64,000 bases of DNA from NCBI RefSeq assembly GCF_014216315.1, contig NZ_CP045702.1:2480001-2544000 (forward strand), in the 5' to 3' direction. Below the pieces are notes generated by a model, which worked only from the letters and a program-made list of their open reading frames with translations, was not told where the DNA came from and ran no database searches. The position numbers were made by a program, and so were the translations under genes. This document shows, piece after piece, positions 59,133 through 64,000 of this stretch; the stretch's first letter is position 1, and every line of letters begins with the position of its first letter. The DNA comes from Streptomyces finlayi (GTDB taxonomy: Bacteria; Actinomycetota; Actinomycetes; Streptomycetales; Streptomycetaceae).

Positions 59133-60080
59133 TTATCGCGTCTTCGGGTCGAGGGCGTTACGGACGGCTTCGCCGAGCATGATGAACGCCAGAACGGTGA
59201 GGCTGAGCATGATCGACGGGTACAGCAGGATGTGCTGTGCGACGCGGATCTGGCTCGCACCGTCCGAGATGTCCATACCCCACGAGACGGTCGGCGAGGC
59301 CAGGCCGAGACCCAGGTAGGACAGCGTCGCCTCCGCCGAGATGTACACACCGAGCGAGATGGTGGCGACCACGATCACCGGGGCCATCACGTTCGGCAGG
59401 ATGTGCCGGAACAGGATGCGGGGCGTGCTCGCACCGAGGGCTCTGGCCGCCTGGACGAAGTCCGACTGCTTGATGGTGATCACCGCACCGCGCATGACAC
59501 GCGCGATCTGGGTCCAGCCGAGGAACGCCAGGGCGAAGACGACCACCCAGATCGACTGGTCCGTGAAGGACTGGAGGACGACCATCGCGCCGAGCAGGAA
59601 CGGCAGGCCCAGGAAGACGTTGGTGAATCCGGAGAGCACCGCGTCGACCCAGCCGCCGAAGTAGCCGGACAGCATGCCGATCAGGCCACCGAACAGGGTC
59701 ACCGCGAGGGTCACCGCGACACCGACGATCACCGAGGCACGGGTGCCGTAGATGACGCGGGCGTAGACGCTGCGGCCCTGGCCGTCGTAACCGAACCACT
59801 CGGGCGAACCGATCTTGCTCAGCTCCGGCTTGCCCAGGAAGTGGTTCACGAGGTCACCCGTGGTGGGCGAGGCGCTGGTGAACAGGCCCGGGAAGGCCGT
59901 GATCACGAGCAGGACCAGGATCAGGGCGGCGGAGATGAGGAAGTACCAGTTGCGCCGCAGGTCCTGCCAGGCATCGCCCCAGAGACTGCGTGCCTTGTCG
60001 GCCTTGACGGTCTCGGCGGCTTCCGCGGCAGGAGCGACGGTCTCGTCGGGAGCGGCAGCGGTCTTGATCAGGTCAGGCAT
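59133..60080 (-). CDS. Oligopeptide ABC transporter permease, OppC-type (operon 1)
   Basis: A 315-residue permease from ATG 60080, overlapping the OppB-type gene by 8 bases, the same overlap as in operon 2. Six helices and EAA loop FVQAARALGASTPRILFRHI. Confidence 0.94.
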   Translation of the reverse strand: MPDLIKTAAAPDETVAPAAEAAETVKADKARSLWGDAWQDLRRNWYFLISAALILVLLVITAFPGLFTSASPTTGDLVNHFLGKPELSKIGSPEWFGYDGQGRSVYARVIYGTRASVIVGVAVTLAVTLFGGLIGMLSGYFGGWVDAVLSGFTNVFLGLPFLLGAMVVLQSFTDQSIWVVVFALAFLGWTQIARVMRGAVITIKQSDFVQAARALGASTPRILFRHILPNVMAPVIVVATISLGVYISAEATLSYLGLGLASPTVSWGMDISDGASQIRVAQHILLYPSIMLSLTVLAFIMLGEAVRNALDPKTR

Positions 60081-61005
60081 ACCGGATCCTCGGGTCCAGG
60101 ACCGCGTACAGCAGGTCGACGAGCAGGCTCATGAAGAGGTAGATGAGCACCAGGATGGTGACCAGTCCGACCAGGGTGGTGCCCTCACGCCGGACGATCG
60201 ACTCGAAGATGGTGCCGCCGATTCCCTTCACGTTGAAGAGGCCCTCGGTGACGACCGCGCCGCCCATCATGGCGCCGATCTCGGTGCCGAGGAAGGTGAC
60301 GACCGGGATCAGCGAGTTGCGCATCAGGTGAACACCCACGATGCGGCGCTTGGGAAGACCCTTGGCGACGGCCGTACGCAGGTAGTCCGCGCGCAGGTTC
60401 TCCACCATCGTCGTACGGGTCAGCCGTGCCACGTACGCCAGGGAGAGCGAACCCAGGACGATCGCCGGGGCGATCAGCTCGCTCCACGGCGCCTCGTTGG
60501 AGACGTTCGGTGCGATCCAGCCGAGCTCGAAGGCGAACACCGACTTGACGATGAAGCCGAGCACGAAGACCGGGATCGAGATGATCAGCAGCGTCAGTAC
60601 CAGGACGATGTTGTCGGTCAGGCGGCCGGCGCGGAGCCCGGCGGCCATGCCCAGGGCGAGGCCGAGAACGACCTCGATGACGAAGGCCATCCCGGCGAGT
60701 CGCAGCGTGACCGGGAACGCGTCACCGAGCACGTCGGTGACCGGCCGGCCGCTGGCTATCTGGGTGCCGAAGTCGAAGTGAAGGACGATTCCCTTCATGT
60801 AATCCCAGTACTGCACCAGGATCGGCTGGTCGAGGCCGAGTTGATGCCGCATGGCAGCAAGGGTCGCGGGATCCGCGCCCTTGTCCCCGAAGAGCCCCCG
60901 CACGGGGTCCCCGGGCAGCATGTAGACCATCAGGAAGATCAGCAGAGTTGTCCCGATGAAGACCGGGATCATCTGGAGCAGTCGTCGTGCGACATAGCGC
61001 CCCAT
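60073..61005 (-). CDS. Oligopeptide ABC transporter permease, OppB-type (operon 1)
   Basis: Start chosen at ATG 61005 (MGRYVARRLLQMIP), five bases after ggaggc, giving 310 residues; an upstream in-frame start lies in the hairpin region. Six helices; EAA loop YLRTAVAKGLPKRRIVGVHL. Paralogue of the permease at 54112. Confidence 0.94.
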   Translation of the reverse strand: MGRYVARRLLQMIPVFIGTTLLIFLMVYMLPGDPVRGLFGDKGADPATLAAMRHQLGLDQPILVQYWDYMKGIVLHFDFGTQIASGRPVTDVLGDAFPVTLRLAGMAFVIEVVLGLALGMAAGLRAGRLTDNIVLVLTLLIISIPVFVLGFIVKSVFAFELGWIAPNVSNEAPWSELIAPAIVLGSLSLAYVARLTRTTMVENLRADYLRTAVAKGLPKRRIVGVHLMRNSLIPVVTFLGTEIGAMMGGAVVTEGLFNVKGIGGTIFESIVRREGTTLVGLVTILVLIYLFMSLLVDLLYAVLDPRIRYA

Positions 61006-61039
61006 GGTGCCTCCATGTAAGTGGCACGCCGCAGCCGAC

Positions 61040-61094
61040 GGGCCCTCCCTCGTCACCGACCCCCTGTGGGGTCGTCGGTGTCGCGGAAGGGCCC
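61040..61094 (-). terminator. SBP-permease attenuating hairpin (operon 1)
   Basis: A stem built on cgacccc/ggggtcg around ctgt, extended outward by gggcccttcc-like arms, lies between the binding-protein stop and the permease start, matching the position of the operon 2 hairpin. Confidence 0.6.
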
Positions 61095-61175
61095 CCCGGC
61101 CACTGCGTGCAGGCTGGCGTCGCAGAACCGATGTTCAGTTTCGGTCCATCACCGGCCTGCGGACTACGTCGGTGG

Positions 61176-62813
61176 TTACTTCTTGACCTCGACCTGCGTC
61201 AGGATCGGGTCGCCGTCCTGTGCGTAGTCGACGTTCTGGACCTTCTCCGAGTAGCCGGCGTTGACCTTGTAGTACCAGAGCGGAATGGTCGGCATGTAGT
61301 TGACCAGCTCCTTCTCCACCTCCTGGTACGCCTTGACCGACTCGTCGAGCGAGGGCGCGGTGTCCGCGGCCTTGATCTTCGCGTCGAGGTCCTTGTTCGA
61401 GAAGAAGCCGTTGTTGCCGGCCGCACCCGTACGGAACAGGTCGCTGATGAAGTTGGCGTTCACCGGGTAGTCGAGCACCCAGCCACCGCGGTAGAAGGAC
61501 TTGACCTGCTTGGCGTCACGGGCGTCCAGGTCGGCCTGGAAGTCGGCCTTGGAGTCGCCGGCGCACTCGACGCCGGTCGCCTGCGTGATGCTGTTGCAGA
61601 CGGCCTCGACCCATTCCTTGTGGCCGCCGTCGGCGTTGAACTGGATGAAGACCTTGTTGCCCGGAACGCCGCCACCCTCCTTGATGAGGGCCTTAGCCTT
61701 CGCCGGGTCGTACTTGGTGACGTCACCGGCGACGTTCGGCTGGTGGCCGAGGACGCCCTTGGCGACCCAGCCCGTGGCCGGCTCGCGGGTGCCCTGGAGC
61801 ACCGTCTTGGTGATCGTGTCACGGTCGATGGCCATCGACAGGCCCTGGAGGACCTTGGGGTCGGTGTCCTTCCACTGCTTCTGGTACATCGCGACACCGA
61901 GCGTCTGGATGGCGGAGTACGCCTTGTCCACGGCACGGTCACCGAGGTCGGCACGGTAGACCGGAAGGTCCTTCGGGCCGATCTGGCGGAGAACGTCGAC
62001 GTTGCCCGACTTCAGGTCCTCGTAGGCGGTCTCGATGGTGGTGTAGTTCTTGAAGATCACACCACCGTTCTTCGCCTTGTCGAGACCCTTGTAGTCGTCG
62101 TTGCGGACGACCTTGATCTGCTTCTTGTGGTCCCAGCTCTCGAACTTGTACGCGCCGTTACCGACCGGCTTCTCGCCGGCCGCCTTCGGGTCCGCGTAGA
62201 AGGACTCGGGGAGCGGGGAGTAGACCGTGTAGCCCAGCTTGTACGCGAAGTACGGAAGCGGGGTGTCCAGCTCCACCGTGAAGGTGTAGTCGTCCACGAC
62301 CTTCAGGCCGGACATGGCGTCGGCCTTCGGCTTGGCGCCTTCCTTCGCGGGGTGCACGTCCGCGTAGCCCTTGATGCCGTCGAACCAGGACGCGTTGGTC
62401 TGCGCGTTCGTGATGTTCGCGGCCCAGTTCCACGCCTTGACGTAGGACTCGGCGGTGACCGGGGTCCCGTCGTGGAACTTCCAGTCCTTCTTGAGCTTGA
62501 TCGTCCACAGCTTCGAGTCCGTGCTGTCGACCGACTCGGCGTTGATCATCTCAAGCTTGCCGGCCGGGTCGTAGTCGACCAGCTGCGAGAAGATCGCGTC
62601 GGTGACGATGCTGCCGTTCGACTCCATCGTGTTGGCCGGCTGCAGCGGGTTCTGCGGCTCACCGACCTCGATGGAGAAGATGCCGTTCGGGTCGACAGCG
62701 CCCTTGGCACTGTCCTTACCCTTGTCATTGCCTTCGCCGCCGCCACAGGCAGTCGCGGCCAGGGCGATGATTGCCGCTCCCGCGACCCACTTGGCGCTCT
62801 TGGCACCGCGCAT
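61176..62813 (-). CDS. Oligopeptide-binding lipoprotein (operon 1)
   Basis: Start chosen at ATG 62813 (MRGAKSAKWVAGAAI), 7 bases after gaggagg, giving 545 residues; an ATG five codons upstream overlaps that site. Lipobox ALAATAC gives a lipidated Cys at 23. SBP_bac_5 fold throughout (GEPQNPLQPANTMESNGSIV, WKFHDGTPVTAESYVKAWNW). First gene of a five-gene operon; a CATTGA-N7-TCAATG inverted repeat lies about 130-150 bases upstream. Confidence 0.94.
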   Translation of the reverse strand: MRGAKSAKWVAGAAIIALAATACGGGEGNDKGKDSAKGAVDPNGIFSIEVGEPQNPLQPANTMESNGSIVTDAIFSQLVDYDPAGKLEMINAESVDSTDSKLWTIKLKKDWKFHDGTPVTAESYVKAWNWAANITNAQTNASWFDGIKGYADVHPAKEGAKPKADAMSGLKVVDDYTFTVELDTPLPYFAYKLGYTVYSPLPESFYADPKAAGEKPVGNGAYKFESWDHKKQIKVVRNDDYKGLDKAKNGGVIFKNYTTIETAYEDLKSGNVDVLRQIGPKDLPVYRADLGDRAVDKAYSAIQTLGVAMYQKQWKDTDPKVLQGLSMAIDRDTITKTVLQGTREPATGWVAKGVLGHQPNVAGDVTKYDPAKAKALIKEGGGVPGNKVFIQFNADGGHKEWVEAVCNSITQATGVECAGDSKADFQADLDARDAKQVKSFYRGGWVLDYPVNANFISDLFRTGAAGNNGFFSNKDLDAKIKAADTAPSLDESVKAYQEVEKELVNYMPTIPLWYYKVNAGYSEKVQNVDYAQDGDPILTQVEVKK

Positions 62814-62943
62814 GGGTTTCCTCCTCATGAGTCCACTTTTGACTAGCAATAGGGACACTGGAGAGATCTACCGACACCCCTGACGGTGATCGACTCAGTG
62901 CCCCGAGTGTGCTCGTGAGTCGGCACTCCCCACAGTGCGTGAC

Positions 62944-62964
62944 CCATTGACCCGAGCTCAATGG
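62944..62964 (-). promoter_or_regulatory. Inverted repeat upstream of SBP gene 1
   Basis: ccattga (62944-62950) and tcaatgg (62958-62964) are perfect 7-bp inverted repeats with spacer cccgagc, downstream of -35/-10-like ttgtca/tttaca sequences on the minus strand. Matches the half-sites of the palindrome at 56782-56798. Confidence 0.5.
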
Positions 62965-63590
62965 AGCCAACTATTGGGTACGCCCAGGCTGTAAACCACA
63001 CTTAAAGGGTCTCGGTTTGACAACATCACCAGGGGCCGTGTGACCGAAATCCGGACAAATTGATCCTAGACAGACACCCCCGAAACGGACCCTTAACACA
63101 TGTTCCGGAGAGTGAAGCCCGATATCCGGACACCCTGGTTACGAAAAGCAGTTGCAACCCCACCCGTCAACAGCGCCCAGACACTTCGATCGAACAGCGT
63201 TGATGTCCCGGGGACAAGCCGCCCCTGCTCGTTCCGGGTCGGCACCCTACTTGGCGGCCAAAGACGTGCCAGTCAAAGCTGCTTGGTCACTGCCAGCAGT
63301 ACTTCTTCTTCGGTGCGGCCGTAGTGCCTAGCGCGGAAGATTTGCTGTGTTGTGACGTAACGCACGTTCCGGATGTGTGGATGGAGTACTCCTGCCCATC
63401 CAGGCTCACGGACCCCACGGGGCCACCTCGGGTCCGGTTCGCTCAACGAGCGGCGACAGAGGTCGCCCCTGGGCCCGAAGTCGGCTCCGAGGGCTGGGCG
63501 CAACACGCGGAGACCGCCTCGGCAAAGGCGCACTGGCCTCGGTGTTTCACCGTGAATTCCATGAACTGTGACGTTCTGTCACTGCACGCA

Positions 63591-63660
63591 AAAGGTGCCC
63601 CGTGGCCTGCGATGATCCGGCTTGTTGAGGACTGGATCATGAGCGGGCGGGGGCACCTTT
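63591..63660 (+). repeat. Nested inverted repeats before IS1380-type transposase
   Basis: aaaggtgcccc (63591-63601) with ggggcaccttt (63650-63660), enclosing atgatcc (63612-63618) with ggatcat (63634-63640). Either the structured end of the element or a hairpin limiting transposase expression; the start codon follows within 4 bases. Confidence 0.6.
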
Positions 63661-63663
63661 CAC

Positions 63664-64000
63664 GTGCAGGGTAGCGAGTGGGCACCCGGTCTGGCGATGT
63701 CGGGGGACGGGAAGGGACAGGCCGGGCATGTGGGCGGGGTGCATCTGCGGCTGCTGGCGGAGCGCACGGGCCTGACCGGGGAACTGTCGGCGGCGCTGGC
63801 CCGGCCGGGGTTCGTGCCGCTGCACGACCGGGGGCAGGTCATGGTCGACCTCGCGGCCGCGATCACCCTGGGCGCAAGGCGCATCCGAGACATCCGGCAA
63901 CTGGAACACCAGCGGCCCGTCTTCGGCCCTGTCGCCTCCCATCCCGCCGCGTGGCGGACACTGAAGGAACTCGACGAACTCGCCCGGGCCCGGACCGGGC
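63664..64000 (+). CDS. IS1380-family transposase, N-terminal part (cut by window edge)
   Basis: Open from GTG 63664 to the end of the window, 112 codons. The segment VHLRLLAERTGLTGELSAAL, followed by RGQVMVDLAAAITLGARRIRDIRQLEHQRPVFGPVASHPAAWRTL, is the characteristic N-terminal region of IS1380-type transposases (helical domain before the DDE core). The catalytic residues lie beyond the window. An extension upstream is blocked by a TGA at 63640-63642. Confidence 0.8.
   Translation, partial: MQGSEWAPGLAMSGDGKGQAGHVGGVHLRLLAERTGLTGELSAALARPGFVPLHDRGQVMVDLAAAITLGARRIRDIRQLEHQRPVFGPVASHPAAWRTLKELDELARARTG

Larger units (their letters stand above)
62814..63663. other. Long region without a clear gene, between operon 1 and the IS1380-type transposase
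   Basis: About 850 bases. The left part is the operon 1 promoter with lower GC. From 63100 to 63550 only short frames with poor codon bias occur; a minus-strand frame ending at 63273 (translation ends HYGRTEEEVLLAVTKQL) could be a degraded gene but is not convincing. The right part is the end of an IS element with hairpins. Confidence 0.55.

Noticed and set aside
63273..63533. 86-codon minus-strand ORF
   Set aside because: Poor codon bias over most of its length and no ribosome-binding site; at best a short degraded tail near 63273-63360.

Overview
The window reads as a Streptomyces chromosome. Base composition is very GC-rich, G/C dominates third codon positions, and GTG starts are common. 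Proteins carry long Pro/Ala/Gly-rich tails, and mycothiol, SigE/TatB and DUF-type genes typical of actinobacteria are present. I found no rRNA, tRNA or CRISPR. Most of the window looks like conserved core chromosome. Clear mobile DNA is limited to two fold-back elements (31728-31908 and 41357-41522), one complete IS4-family element (41525-43066) and the start of an IS1380-type transposase at the right edge.

Layout. 1-4439: a minus-strand group of epimerase (cut by the window edge), an 8-TM membrane protein and a PelF-type (DUF3492) glycosyltransferase, probably for an exopolysaccharide. 4921-10217: a DUF3152 metzincin-like protease, two small conserved proteins, a hydrolase, a TetR regulator, DUF3107 and a ferritin-like protein. 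10599-18266: a DEAD-box helicase with an arginine-cluster tail and an apparent CTG start, a hydrolase, an NYN nuclease, MarC, a PHP phosphoesterase, DUF6758 and SUFU proteins.

18429-30608: a magnesium and envelope-stress block: CorA (behind a structured leader with a 21-codon ORF), a channel-less MgtE_N/CBS protein, DUF1003 and Mrp, then tatB, an HtrA protease, a ZAS anti-sigma factor and an ECF sigma factor. The sigma gene has its own GGAACC-N16-CGTT promoter. A divergent methyltransferase and DUF3117 follow. 30922-41360: enoyl-CoA hydratase, tag, a DivIVA-like protein, a FolP2-type protein, LOG, dapE, a lysozyme-fold protein, dapC-like, fdxA, GNAT and SirB1. The gene set from corA to mshB recalls the order around Mycobacterium tuberculosis Rv1170-Rv1240.

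43265-50804: an anchored small protein, a VOC protein, a large PG_binding_4 membrane protein, DUF6113 with mshB (mycothiol synthesis), a small membrane protein and an S9 peptidase. 50923-62813: two consecutive, co-oriented five-gene oligopeptide ABC operons (SBP, two permeases, two ATPases). They are parallel down to gene overlaps, SBP-permease hairpins, a 105-nt identical stretch and similar inverted repeats (CATTGA-N5/7-TCAATG) upstream of each binding-protein gene. The setting resembles the bldK neighbourhood of Streptomyces, but neither operon is assigned as bldK here.

Strong inverted-repeat terminators separate most convergent or independent units. All function statements rest on motifs and remembered family knowledge; no searches were run.
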